Origin: Knufia peltigerae
Lineage: Eukaryota; Ascomycota; Eurotiomycetes; Chaetothyriales; Trichomeriaceae
Length of the DNA stretch: 64,000 nt
Direction of reading: 5' to 3'
Assembly: GCA_030247855.1 (NCBI GenBank)
Contig: JAPDRN010000026.1
Coordinates: 124,001-188,000, forward strand
Part shown: in pieces, positions 54,106 through 64,000 of the stretch
Layout: every line of letters starts with the position of its first letter
Numbering within the stretch: the stretch's first letter is position 1
The notes under the pieces: generated by a model
Seen by the model: only the letters and a program-made list of their open reading frames with translations
Database searches by the model: none
What the model was told of the DNA's origin: nothing
Translations under genes and position numbers: made by a program

Positions 54106-55602
54106 CTACAGATGTGTCCTTGGCGTGCCGATTTGCTCAACTGTGGCGACGTTGATAATGGGCACCCGGATCGAAAGTGTCACTCGCTGCGGTACCGATT
54201 GCCCAAAGACCTTTTCCCCTTTATGGTGGCTTTCCGCCAACTGTCCCGTCGCGACTGCGTGGCCTGCCCTCCAACCAAATACAAACCCTCCTCCAAGGTG
54301 CGTCCCTCCCATTTCGGCCGTCACCGTGAAGCCTCCCGTGGTGTCTCCTACCGCAAACAACCCTGGCATGGGCTCCCCAAAGATGTCGACCACCTGCATC
54401 GATGTCGTCGTCCGGAAACCTCCACATGTCAAACTAATCCCCGTCTCCATCTTGGACGCATAGTACGGGCCCTCGGTAATCTCCTTGGGGTAGAAGTCCA
54501 CTCTTTGTGTCAGTGGCTCCTTCGTTCGGTTCCCAGATGCGATGAACTCATTCCACGCTTTCACGCTTGCGACTAGCTCATGCGCTGGAACGCCAATGAT
54601 GTGTGCAAGCTCCTCCAACGTGTCCGCCCTGACCTTGTTCGACAGCTGGTCGACATATCTCTTTTGCCTTTTCGCGGTTGCCGTGTCGAAGATGTAGTGC
54701 GCTAGTTGTTTTGGCTGCTTCTTGAGCTCCTGCACGCGATACTGGTACGGACCGGCTTCGTCGTGGAACCGGTCCCCTTGTGCGTTTACAGCAATGGCCT
54801 CGTCCGTCAGAGCAGACGCGATGGCTACAATCGGTGGAATCATGGACATGTTCACCAGGTCTCCCCCAACCGCTTGGCCGAGAAGGTGTCCATCTCCCCT
54901 GCAGGTGGGGAGACCTGGATACCATGCCTCCCTGGCCGTCGGCTGGTACCTTTGGCGCAGGGCGTTGTTGGCTTGGTAGCCGCCCGTCGCAAGAATGACG
55001 CCGTTTCTGGCAATCACGTTAAACGGTGGCTTCTTCGAGTCATTGGGCTGTACGCGGACGCCGGTCACACGACCGTTGTTGTTGTCGACGATCAGTCTGA
55101 CAACGGTGCTATTGACGTACGTCCGCACCCTGGGACCAGCAAAGTCCTTTTCGAACGCCCGCGCAAACTGCTCGGTGCTTTCGACGGCCGCCAGTCGGGG
55201 GACCGACGTCTGTAGCGGCCTCTTGATCAGGCGGGAGAACTTGACGCCCCGTTCGGTGAGGATCTCGTACATTTTGCTGCTTTCCTCGGCGTAGATCTTC
55301 GCCAGAACAGGATCCAACTGTATCCCATAGTGCTCGCTGGCTTCGTCAATCAATTTTTCGCAGTCACGCATGAAGAGCTCGGCAGAGTCGTGGATGCCTT
55401 GGTCGCGCTGCATGCGACTGTTCACGAACGCCACCCAACCCGTCGACCATGTCCCGTTGCCCCCAATGTCCTTGTACGCCTCGATCGCAACGACTTCTAC
55501 CCCAGCGTTGACCGCTGAACCGACCGCCGCCAGTCCACCGGGACCAGTGCCCACCACCACCACATCGGCAATCTGGTCATGGCCGTCGGATTGGACGTAC
55601 AT
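54106..55602 (-). CDS. FAD-binding flavoprotein, fumarate reductase/3-ketosteroid dehydrogenase-like (FAD_binding_2)
   Basis: An intronless 498-residue flavoprotein of the FAD_binding_2 family. Its members oxidise or reduce C-C bonds next to carbonyl or carboxyl groups (fumarate reductase, 3-ketosteroid and tricarballylate dehydrogenases). Seen features are ADVVVVGTGPGGLAA (residues 12-26, FAD-binding Rossmann), GGNGTWSTGW, VILATGGYQANN, and the late GLFAVGDTTGGF with MGGTHLGGGFVFGWRAG. The last two form the C-terminal FAD-contacting part. No haem- or FMN-attachment domain is present. The frame is open upstream of the ATG, but residue 1 sits the expected ~12 residues before the Rossmann strand. 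The closest activity cannot be chosen from sequence. It lies between a regulator and an allantoate-type permease. Confidence 0.85.
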   Translation of the reverse strand: MYVQSDGHDQIADVVVVGTGPGGLAAVGSAVNAGVEVVAIEAYKDIGGNGTWSTGWVAFVNSRMQRDQGIHDSAELFMRDCEKLIDEASEHYGIQLDPVLAKIYAEESSKMYEILTERGVKFSRLIKRPLQTSVPRLAAVESTEQFARAFEKDFAGPRVRTYVNSTVVRLIVDNNNGRVTGVRVQPNDSKKPPFNVIARNGVILATGGYQANNALRQRYQPTAREAWYPGLPTCRGDGHLLGQAVGGDLVNMSMIPPIVAIASALTDEAIAVNAQGDRFHDEAGPYQYRVQELKKQPKQLAHYIFDTATAKRQKRYVDQLSNKVRADTLEELAHIIGVPAHELVASVKAWNEFIASGNRTKEPLTQRVDFYPKEITEGPYYASKMETGISLTCGGFRTTTSMQVVDIFGEPMPGLFAVGDTTGGFTVTAEMGGTHLGGGFVFGWRAGHAVATGQLAESHHKGEKVFGQSVPQRVTLSIRVPIINVATVEQIGTPRTHL

Positions 55603-56489
55603 GGTCTGGCTCCTGAAATCGCGATGCTTGATGCTGGAATGTTTCCTTGTCAGTGAGTGCTCAACAAGCTTGTGAGTGTAACAACTGCAACGTGGGCACG
55701 TCTGACGATCAATCCTTTTTATGATCCATGCAAAATGCTTGGGTCGGCTGATCCGGCACAGGATATGTTCTTCTGGAGGGGTTTGTACTTCAAACTATCC
55801 ATCCTACCGAGTACATCCCACGGACCAACCATCGGTAAACCCTGGACCTGGGGTACGGATTTTCCCTTCGTCGGGCAAGCAGAAAAGACATTCCGGGGTT
55901 TGCCAAACCCCGTCTTCTCAGAGCGATTGGTTCTCCCAAGAGGTAGGTCCCAGACCTGCCCTTTTGGGAGATATTACCGACGCGCCGACTCTTTCCCTCG
56001 GTCGACGGTGTTGCGGTCTGGACGAAAAGAGTCATCCAAGCGACTCGCAAGAGGATGTGAGCTCTTTAACTTGATGTGCCGAATACATACACGCCAGCAC
56101 TGGCGCCGACGCTGGAGGCCAGACGCCCTCATTCAAGCACGAATGGGATCAGCTAGTCCTACAGCGACTGCCAGCCCATGAAAGCCCGTTCTTTTTTGCA
56201 TTTCCGAAACAACAGGTCATTCGCCAGAAAACACATCGGAAGACATCAGAATGCTATTTCCTAATCATCTGAGACCAAGCTCCATGTGATCCGAATTGGT
56301 TGTCAGTTCTGTCAACCTCGTTGAACATCGATATTCCAAGCCTCACCAAAGCAAGAAAAAAGAAAGAGTATGTGGTTCAAAGATGTGTATCATGTGGTTA
56401 CCATGGCAATGGCCCTGCCAAATGTGCACAAACCGTGAGGTAGGTAGCTTTGATCGACTTAAAGTCACCCAACAAGTCACCACAACTAT
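55603..56489. other. Spacer between two minus-strand genes
   Basis: 887 bp: upstream region of the flavoprotein and 3' flank of the permease. The open frames at 55657-56181 and 55721-56074 have no recognised motif. Confidence 0.45.
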
Positions 56490-58371
56490 TTACAACGTAT
56501 ACCTAAAGCCTTCTTTGCCTTCAATGACGATTTCTCTTCTGTCTGCGCGCCTGTTCGCTCGTCCAAACACCCAGAAGTTCTTACAGACAATCACAATCGT
56601 GAGAGCCTGCACGGCGATGACGGTGTTGAGACCCGGTCGATATCCAGGTGCGTCCTTTTGCTGAAAGGCGTTGCTCGCAATGATGCCGCCGATGCCACCC
56701 CCGGCGATCATCACCGCCGCTCCGATGGCTCGCTTCGACTGGCCGACGATGTTGTTGTGCTGATAACTAAAAATGGCCGGGATACTGGCGTTGTACGGCG
56801 GCAGGCTCAGAAACACACCCGCGTACCGTACAGCGGACGTATCAGCGTATCCCATCATGACGACGCCCACGATGGTGAAGACGGCGTTGACTACGATGAT
56901 GGCGCCTCGAATCATAAACCTGTCCCCAATGTACGCGGCGACGAACATCCACTATAGTTTCGAATGTGTTAGCAATGACATTTTGGTGTGAGTACTCCCT
57001 GAGAGGGTGACCAGTAAATATGTAGGTAAAGAGGGGCATGGGGGGAAAACACGACTTACAATGGCAGCAAGTACATAAGGAGGAAAGATCAGTATATATG
57101 TTTTCAAAATTGAAAACCCCATTCCGCCATGGAGAATAAGTGGGAGGAAATACGCAAAGGAATATGCGACCGTGTTCTAAGCATGTCAATGTTAGCCGCC
57201 GAGCCAGCCCCGCGCCCGACGCTCCGAATCAAAGAACGGAAGGTCTCCTACATTGCACAACAAGAGGACAAAACATTCCCAGATCTTCCAATCCTTCATG
57301 TGGCCGAGCACCGCGATCAACGAGAATTTTTCCGGCGTCGAGTCACCCCTGTCTCGCTCGATACGGTTGAGGATCACGGTGGCCTCGTCGGGGGTGATGA
57401 ACAGTTTCAACCCGAGAATTCTCTTGCGTGCCCCTTTGTCCGGAAAGTCCAGGAGCATCACAAGCACAAAGACGGCAATGACGCACGTCGCTATCCCTTC
57501 AAAAATAAAAATCCAGGACCATCCACCGAGCCCGCCGAGCCCGTCGGCCTTTGAGAGACCGTAGGCGAGGAGATTGGAAAGGCCGGACACCAGCATGCCG
57601 GCGCCATAGAAGCTGCTGAACCGGACCTGCACTTCATGCCTGATGTACCAGCAAGAAAGAAGAAAAATAATACCGGCTGTGGGGGGACAAGCAATGAGCG
57701 TGTGTGTTAGCAAGAACGATTTCTAAGTGGTGGGTGGGTTGGGGGTGGTGGTAATCGACCTCCCAGGTTTCGACAAAATGACAGATCTGGGAGGAGATGC
57801 ATAGGAGAGAGCGAGGGAGAGAGTGTGTGTTCGTGTCAGCAACCTTGCAGGGATACTCACGAAACAGACCACCTTCCAATGCACCAAAAATCACACGGCA
57901 AGCCAGGAGCGCACCCCAAGTCTTGCAGAAACCCATGGCGATTGTCAGAATCCCCCAACAAAACCCGATGACCCCCAAAAAGGTCGCCGCACCGGTCTTT
58001 CTCATGACGAACCCCGCGGGAAAGTCAAAGACTATGTACCCGATGAAGAAGACCATGGTGACGACCGAGTAGCGATTCCCAATCGACATGCCCAGTGCTT
58101 CGTCCATGCCGGCGAGCCGGGCGTTGGGGAGGTTGAGACGGTCGACCAGAGACACTGCGTACAATGCGCCGCACAGAGGCAAAAGGCGCCGGTCGACCTT
58201 GCGCATGATTCTCTTCTCTTGGTGGCGTACTTCTGCAGAGACGGAATCGCCACTCTCGAGTTGGACGACATCTTTGGGGTCGTGCATGTCGGACGACGAG
58301 GGCGTTGTCTTTGCAAAGTCGACGTGCTCCGAAGACATTGTCTTCTCTGGCTGAGAATGGTCCGTAGTCAT
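56490..58371 (-). CDS. MFS permease, allantoate permease family, second copy
   Basis: A 504-residue importer of the Dal5/Tna1 family. Four exons on the minus strand are 58371..57861, 57676..57252, 57176..57060 and 56951..56490. The joins give ALEGGLFPGIIFLLSCWYIRH (the family motif in helix 4-5), CFVLLLCNNTVAYSFAYFLP and PPYVLAAIWMFVAAYIGDRF. The N-terminal ~75 residues are polar and cytosolic and include SSEHVDFAKTTPSSS. An alternative Met 12 residues later exists (MSSEHV). It is transcribed divergently from the decarboxylase-hydrolase fusion across a 694-bp region with a 16-bp palindrome, which suggests co-regulated uptake and degradation. It is clearly different in sequence from the permease at 1.5-3.1 kb. 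Confidence 0.9.
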
Positions 58372-59065
58372 GACACCGACAGACAGAGGGGTTCGTTTCG
58401 GATCGAGCAACAGTAGAATGGGACTGTCTAGGAAGCCGTGAAGAACTTGGGGGTCGCGTGAAAGCCTCCGTACCAGGGATACACAGACCAAACAGGTTAT
58501 TTTATACCGTCCCCGGAAAGCATTCTGCCATGTCCCCCATGGGGGCGAGACGAATCGAATGAATCAAGTGTACACTTGAACCTAGACCGATTTGCCCCAG
58601 CAAGAGAGCAAGCGACCTACGGAACAAGCTACTTCGACTCGTCTGGGCGCTCAATCACGAACACAAAGTCGGATGTTTCGACCAATAAATGTACGGTATC
58701 TTACTCTTGTCCTCACCTTGCCCGAAAGAGAGATTTTGCCAGAGCTGGATGCCATCCACCAATCTCTGGTCTTCGCGCTGACCGATTGGCCGTCGATGCC
58801 GAGGACGTGGAGATTGTGGATTCAGACAAGAGAGATGCGGGCCGCCCACCTGGGCTATGGCCGTGGTAGAAGACCAAGTTCCAAAGTAAGGCCGGGGGAA
58901 ACAGCTTGGTGGTTTTTCAAGACACGAGTTCATTCACTTGATACAAGGTGAACATTTCGTCTCGAGGCCTCTGTTTCCTTGAGCGTCGAAGACAAGTCCC
59001 GACGGTCTTCTTTTTCCAACCGATTCTAGCGGGCGAAGACTGCTGTGGCTACTTTCCTTGGCGTC
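58372..59065. promoter_or_regulatory. Divergent promoter region, allantoate-type permease / CMD-hydrolase fusion
   Basis: 694 bp shared by the two genes. It contains the 16-bp perfect palindrome at 58564-58579. Open frames in it are unsupported. Confidence 0.6.
58564..58579. promoter_or_regulatory. 16-bp perfect palindrome, candidate operator
   Basis: TCAAGTGTACACTTGA is fully self-complementary and lies 193 bp upstream of the permease ATG and 487 bp upstream of the fusion-gene ATG. A dimeric regulator could bind it; the adjacent Zn2Cys6 proteins are candidates, though such proteins usually prefer CGG half-sites. Confidence 0.55.
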
Positions 59066-60343
59066 ATGTCACCGTCAGAACATGTGAATGGGGAGCAGGT
59101 CCAAGCAGGACAGAAAACGTCGCCACCGAATGGACAGAAGCCCGCAGCGAGCTCAGCCATGCGCGCTGTCGAACAGATAGGCTATCACGAAGCGACTCGC
59201 TTCGGAGGGCATCACCTCGCGGAGAATGTCAGTCGAGTCGTGGACCAGAATCCAGGCCTGGGAAGAAGTATCCTGGAGGCATTCGGAGTGAACCTGGCCA
59301 ACACGGTGTTTAGCTACCGCGAATGGGCATTGATGACAATCGGTGTCTTGACGGCCATGGGAGACACGGGGGATCAATTGAACGTCTACGTCCGCGGTGC
59401 AATTCAACACGGTGCGACCAGAGAAGAGATCCAGGATGTCTTCAAGCATGCCAATTCATTCAGTGGCGCCCCTCGATCGGTCAACGCGGTCCGCGCCACT
59501 TGGTCTTTGATCTCGTCCTTGCTGCCGGAAAATCCTCTGGGGTACAAAGAGCACATTGTCCGCTTGGGAGACCACGACACACTCGTCCGCGACAGTTCAG
59601 GCCCAGGTGTCCCCATCATCCTAATACATGCGTTGAGTATGGATAGCAGAATGTGGCGAGAAGTCTTTCTCCCCATGGCGGCGACTGGGTCCAGAATCAT
59701 CGCCTACGACCTTCGCGGTCACGGGTACGCCCGGGGCGCACCGTTGACCGAGAGTCTCGAACATCTGTGCAAGGATCTTGAACTTCTACTTGATAACATG
59801 GGCATCGAAGCTGCTGACATTTACGGTGCCTCGTACGGGGGAGCCGTGGCCCAGTATTTTGCACTGGACTATCCTCACCGAACACGCTCACTCGCCGTTC
59901 TCGCCACTGCCGGTAAAGCACCCGAGGTTCTAGGTACCAGGGCAACCCGTGCAGAGCAAGATGGCATGGACTCTTTGGTTGCTGAATCCGTCATCCGCTG
60001 GTTCCTGCCGGAGACGATTGCTGAGGATACCTGGTGTGTGCGTTATGCCCGAGGTTGCGTACGCCGGGCCAGGGTTGAGGAATGGGCAGCAGCCTGGAGG
60101 GCCATGGCCACGCTGGATTGCCTGGACAGGTTAAAAGAGTTGAGGATCCCGGTGTTGGTCCTCTCTGGAAGGCAGGATCTCTCTTCTACGACACCTATGA
60201 TGAAGGCTATTGCAGAGGCTTGTAAAAACACTGACGCTCGGTTCGAAGAGGTCGACCCCGGGACGCACATGATGGTCATGGAACAGCCTAAGCCCGTGGC
60301 TGACAAGCTTATCGCTTTCCGAGAGGCAGTTGACCGGAAATGA
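59066..60343 (+). CDS. Carboxymuconolactone decarboxylase / alpha-beta hydrolase fusion
   Basis: An intronless 425-residue two-domain enzyme. Residues ~50-150 form a carboxymuconolactone-decarboxylase (CMD) domain: FSYREWALMTIGVLTAMGDT, NVYVRGAIQHGATREEIQDV, FSGAPRSVNAVRATW. Residues ~165-420 form an alpha/beta hydrolase like 3-oxoadipate enol-lactonase, with nucleophile Ser256 in GASYGG, Asp371 in SGRQDLSS and His401 in PGTHMMV. Bacterial PcaL fuses the same two activities in the opposite order. In CMD relatives a His often sits where this protein has Tyr108 (NVYVRG), so the first half may be altered. The ATG at 59066 is used because the frame upstream lacks another ATG. Probably cytosolic; a role in degradation of a ring-cleavage lactone is inferred. 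Confidence 0.88.
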   Translation: MSPSEHVNGEQVQAGQKTSPPNGQKPAASSAMRAVEQIGYHEATRFGGHHLAENVSRVVDQNPGLGRSILEAFGVNLANTVFSYREWALMTIGVLTAMGDTGDQLNVYVRGAIQHGATREEIQDVFKHANSFSGAPRSVNAVRATWSLISSLLPENPLGYKEHIVRLGDHDTLVRDSSGPGVPIILIHALSMDSRMWREVFLPMAATGSRIIAYDLRGHGYARGAPLTESLEHLCKDLELLLDNMGIEAADIYGASYGGAVAQYFALDYPHRTRSLAVLATAGKAPEVLGTRATRAEQDGMDSLVAESVIRWFLPETIAEDTWCVRYARGCVRRARVEEWAAAWRAMATLDCLDRLKELRIPVLVLSGRQDLSSTTPMMKAIAEACKNTDARFEEVDPGTHMMVMEQPKPVADKLIAFREAVDRK

Positions 60344-60888
60344 GATAATTGGTAGAACTGAACGATAGATGAAAAGATGAGGTCGACGGAGGGCGTTTTG
60401 CCTTGATCTCGTTTCCGAGATTCTCGAAGTCGCGGTCCAGACGACCTAAACCTTTGAATACCTGCGTAAATGCGGCCTGCAGTGGTCATCTCCTACTACA
60501 TGGTCTGAAGGGGCTGGACGGTAACTCTCTCACGTGGTCTGACACAGTGCAGCACACGTCTTATGCAGCCAGTGTTGACATCTTCTCTCATTAGAATACA
60601 ATCCATGTAGTCGTCTTGCCGGCTTGCCACGTAGTCTCCGTTATGGCAACGTTCTGTGATCTCGGGAAGAACGAAGTGACCCGGGATTGCCATTTCAGGA
60701 ACATTTCCCTCGGTAAGCCTATAGCACCCTCGGCAAACCGAACGCTAACTTTCGACAGTTGAAAGCACTCGGCCAATCGTTGCGGTATCAGCAATTGAGT
60801 ATGATAACGACCTGGTCTTCTTCGGAAGATATTGTGCTCAAAGGTAGCGAAAAAGCCGACAAATAGGACAATATCCAAAACTACGCTA
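60344..60888. other. Spacer between convergent genes
   Basis: 545 bp of 3' flanks. No coding region or site recognised. Confidence 0.45.
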
Positions 60889-63391
60889 TCATGAGATGTC
60901 CACGTCAAAAGGCATGTCGAACATGTTTTGCAGTTCTGCCAAACTCCAGGGATCAACCACGTTGGGATCGGGCATGTCATGATATCTGTCTGGCGCATAA
61001 GTACTAGCATCAAACATTGGTCGATGTCATAACTCACAGAGCATCATTGTATGTTTCCCCAAAGACATCAGGGCCATCCGTGATGTAGGAAGCGTTTGAG
61101 AGACCTTGGCCATTGTCTCCATGAAGTGGTTCGACTTGGTGAGCTCGTATATCTGGATTGAAACCCTGTGGAGTTTGCACATTGTCACTTTGGCCCTCGC
61201 TGTCTCCCAGAATGGACTGTGCCGCTTCGAACAGTTTGTATGTGAAATCGGCGCCCCAATAAGTGTTTCGCAATTCGGAGACGACCATCATGCATTCCCC
61301 GAGCTTGGATTGTGCAAGGGTTCGTGCCAGTTGACGGCTCGACCTACAGTCGAGCAGATGTATCTGCATAGCTGGTATCAGGGCGGTCAAGCTAGACGGC
61401 GGTCAGTGTTGGAAGCGAATGTCAGGATCTCTAATGTTTCGTACCTCATCGGTCGAAGAAATTGTACCATGTCGGCATTGATCAATTTCTCTATGATGTG
61501 GTTCGTCCTAGCAGCTGACGCTCTCGCCTTCTGCAGTGCTTCGCTTCCGGCAGGGGTTCTCTGTGCATCTGGAGGACATTGGAAATTTATCGCAGGTCGC
61601 TGAAGAATGACTTCGGTAGCTCTTTAGTAGTTTCAATTAGGATCGATTGCAGTGGAGAGAAATGGGTGGTGTCGACTTACTCAAGAAGCATCTCAAATTG
61701 AAGCCTGCTCAAGGAGCCGAAAGATGTGTCGCTGGTTAGACCTCCATCATCGGCCAAGCGACAGGCCTTCAGCTCAAGCTCATGAGCTCGGAAATCATCC
61801 TCACTGGAAGCGGAGCCATTCAATCCGTAGTCAATTCGTAAGATCCTGCCTAGAACATGGCTTAATCTCACCAGTTGCACCCAGATCATCGCATGCTGCT
61901 GCATTGAGTGAGGAAGGTATCTGTCGGCGACCTCTGGGGCAAGTTGCTCAAGTTCGACGGTCAGGTCCTCAACTGAAGGAAATTTTACGTCACAGTCTTC
62001 CAGATTGATTCGCATGGGACGTCCCAAGCCCACAGAGAGCCAACGATCCCTCACAAAACAAGACCACCAGATTCTTCGAAACAATCGTTGTCGAGAAATC
62101 GCCGATGGAGTAGAGACAGCCAGTCGTGGCTTGCGATGGAGGCCCATGACTTGACACAAGCCGATAGCGATCCCCATCCAATGCCACGGGCCATTTCTGT
62201 CTTCCGCGTCTGAGTACCAGAAGCCAAGCAGCGTCACGGCTTGAACAACACAGACTTTATCGTCTTCATAGTCGCTGTCATAGAGAGCCTAGAGATCTTA
62301 TCAGTGCAAGCCAGGAGAAACCTCGTTCGAGACGCACTTTAGCCCTCGAATACATGACGCGCTTGAGCGCCTTGCGTGAGGCGTAGCCAGCGGTTCGCAG
62401 AAGATCTGGTGAGGCGAACTGTTCATGCTTAGCTTTCGCAGCACGGAGTTTGAAGCTGTGCCCTTACATTCGCAGCAGCCAGAAAAACGCTCCATAGCAC
62501 AAGAAGGTTCATGCTTGCGGCTCCTTTCAGAGTGTACTGTGCCAGAAAATGACCGGCATCAATGATGGGAAGCAGTGGATGCACATGGTCGAAATATGAT
62601 CGAATGAGTGCATCACAGACGTCACTGCTAGGCAAGTTGAAAACGCCTTTGCTTCTGAGATAGATCTGATCGTGCATTTCCCAAACCTTTTTGGGTTCCG
62701 GTGCCCTCATTTCAAACCACAAGGGCCCTGGCTTGTTGATACGTTGACTCGCACAAATCTCCATTACAGAATGAACAAGCCCCTGGCGGTCACCTTGGCT
62801 CGTTAGCCCCGTTCTCGCAGAATCTTCTTGGTAAAATCACCGGAGTAAAACAGCCTTTCATTGTTGAAGGGACTATTCGCCTGGACTGCCTCTGCAAATG
62901 AAGCAGGATTCCCGCCTTCGTCGGGGGTGCTATCATGAAGCGCGTTCGATGGAACATATGAATCTTCGAGATTCGGTGCAACGCGCTGCAATTGATCCGT
63001 GGTCGGTGCAACACCAGGTTCCAGATGCACATCATCCTGTGGGACGGCGTTGGTGTTGACTGGCGAAAGATCTGTTCGAACAACTGGACTTCGTGCATTC
63101 GGAGCTAGAGCCCGCATCTTCTTGACCTTGTCCCGATCACGACTCATCAGGTAGTCAGCAGAGGCAGCAAAGCGTAAAGATACCACAAGCTACTCACGCG
63201 TGTTTCTTACGAGGTAGAACTTCACACCGAGTGTCATCTTGTGTGCAATTCGTACAGGGGTGGCCTGTTGCCGTCACGCTGCAGCGCACTTTCCTTGCCT
63301 TGCATCGTTGACACGCCACAGCGGATCGTCGCTTGCTGCCAGCTTGAACAAAGGCGATTGTGCTCTCACCATGAGTCGGGGTCATTGACAT
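60889..63391 (-). CDS. Zn2Cys6 fungal transcription factor with Fungal_trans domain
   Basis: A 712-residue regulator spread over eight exons: 63391..63198, 63142..62841, 62793..62468, 62418..62338, 62288..61681, 61621..61445, 61391..61038, 60985..60889. The cluster spans Cys27 to Cys56 (C-x2-C-x6-C-x8-C-x2-C-x6-C). The middle carries the Fungal_trans (PF04082) pattern: YFDHVHPLLPIIDAGHFL, ALYDSDYEDDKVCVVQAVTLLGFW, then GIAIGLCQVMGLHR and RRIWWSCFVRDRWLSVGLGRP. The intron 2 ends (donor GTGATT, 47 bp) are the least certain. The last intron removes an apparent stop (CT|GTGAGT) and adds an acidic tail, MPDPNVVDPWSLAELQNMFD, which looks like a transcription-activation segment. It converges with the fusion enzyme gene. 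Confidence 0.85.
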
Positions 63392-64000
63392 GATGCGTAA
63401 GTAGAACAGTCATTGGGGCAGATAGAAACGTCCTCTGTCAGATACCATCTCCGAAGCTTAGAGCAGAGCCGGAGTAGATGTACTTGTACCGAGTAGTAGT
63501 ATTCAAATGCTTAAGAGGTGCGTCTGCGGAGAAGCGGCTGCTGAATATTAATTAAGGACTAAACTAAACCTCACTTCGCCGCCCGAAATTCTGCCTGCGG
63601 AAACCCTTTATCGATCTCACGTTCTCAAATCTTTGTTATTATATGATCTGCACCCGAAGTGCCTATTGTATGCACATCTCTGTGTTATCGTCACCATGTC
63701 TGGGGGAAGGGAAATTCAAGATCAATATATCATATACCTTGCAACAAGAATCGTATACTTGCTATTCACTACTTTTAGACCAGCCACGAGCGATCTATAA
63801 TTGAGTCGGTAGACGACGTACAAGAGGATCCCCAGGGAGCTTGTGACGCACACTCTACGTATAGAGATTGTCCAACAGCCTCACGACATTAAGAGGTAGC
63901 CGTGGGATGACTTGTGTCCTAGAGCCTCGTGTACCTGTCGGATCGGTGAAAATTTAATTGTCAGCAATCCTGCGTGTTGCTGAGAATTCTCTTTTGCTTT
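63392..64000. other. Upstream flank of the Zn2Cys6 regulator, to window end
   Basis: 609 bp, AT-rich towards the edge. No gene or repeat recognised. Confidence 0.45.

Overview
The window is fungal nuclear DNA. Most genes carry short introns (about 47-125 bp, GT...AG) and lie on both strands with their own spacers. The families are typical of filamentous Ascomycota (Pezizomycotina): Zn2Cys6 regulators, allantoate-permease-type and DHA1-type MFS transporters, an APC amine/amino-acid permease and a UbiB-family kinase. The catabolic content would fit a Eurotiomycetes 'black yeast' (Chaetothyriales), but that placement is an inference. There are no rRNA genes, no convincing tRNA and no intact transposon. 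All exon structures were deduced by hand from splice signals and reading-frame continuity.

Layout. (A) 1-17.5 kb is accessory metabolism. It holds the 3' half of a CoA ligase ending in the peroxisomal signal SKL, an allantoate-type MFS permease, a 2H phosphoesterase and a Zn2Cys6 regulator. After these come amidohydrolase A, a DHA1 MFS transporter, an asparagine-synthetase-like amidotransferase and amidohydrolase B. (B) 18.5-24 kb has a four-helix membrane protein, an FAD monooxygenase and a monocarboxylate-type MFS transporter. (C) 24-46 kb looks like conserved core genome: a TMEM135-like protein, a Psg1-like type I membrane protein, a BTB-like protein, a 1323-residue disordered protein, an RRM-like gene with a broken 5' end and a mitochondrial ADCK2/Cqd1-like kinase. 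A gene-poor stretch (35-43 kb) inside it carries a decayed DEAH-helicase fragment and a trypsin-fold protein. (D) 46-63.5 kb is accessory again: an APC permease, a PhyH dioxygenase, a Zn2Cys6 regulator, an FAD flavoprotein, a second allantoate-type permease, a carboxymuconolactone-decarboxylase/hydrolase fusion and a third Zn2Cys6 regulator.

How they may work together. Region A pairs two related amidohydrolases with an amide-forming synthetase, an exporter-type MFS protein and a regulator, which suggests a small pathway acting on an amide-containing compound. Region D pairs an importer, oxidative enzymes and a decarboxylase/lactonase-type fusion with two regulators, which suggests catabolism of a ring-derived or carboxylated compound. 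Both are inferences from co-location and family membership; no substrate can be read from the sequence.
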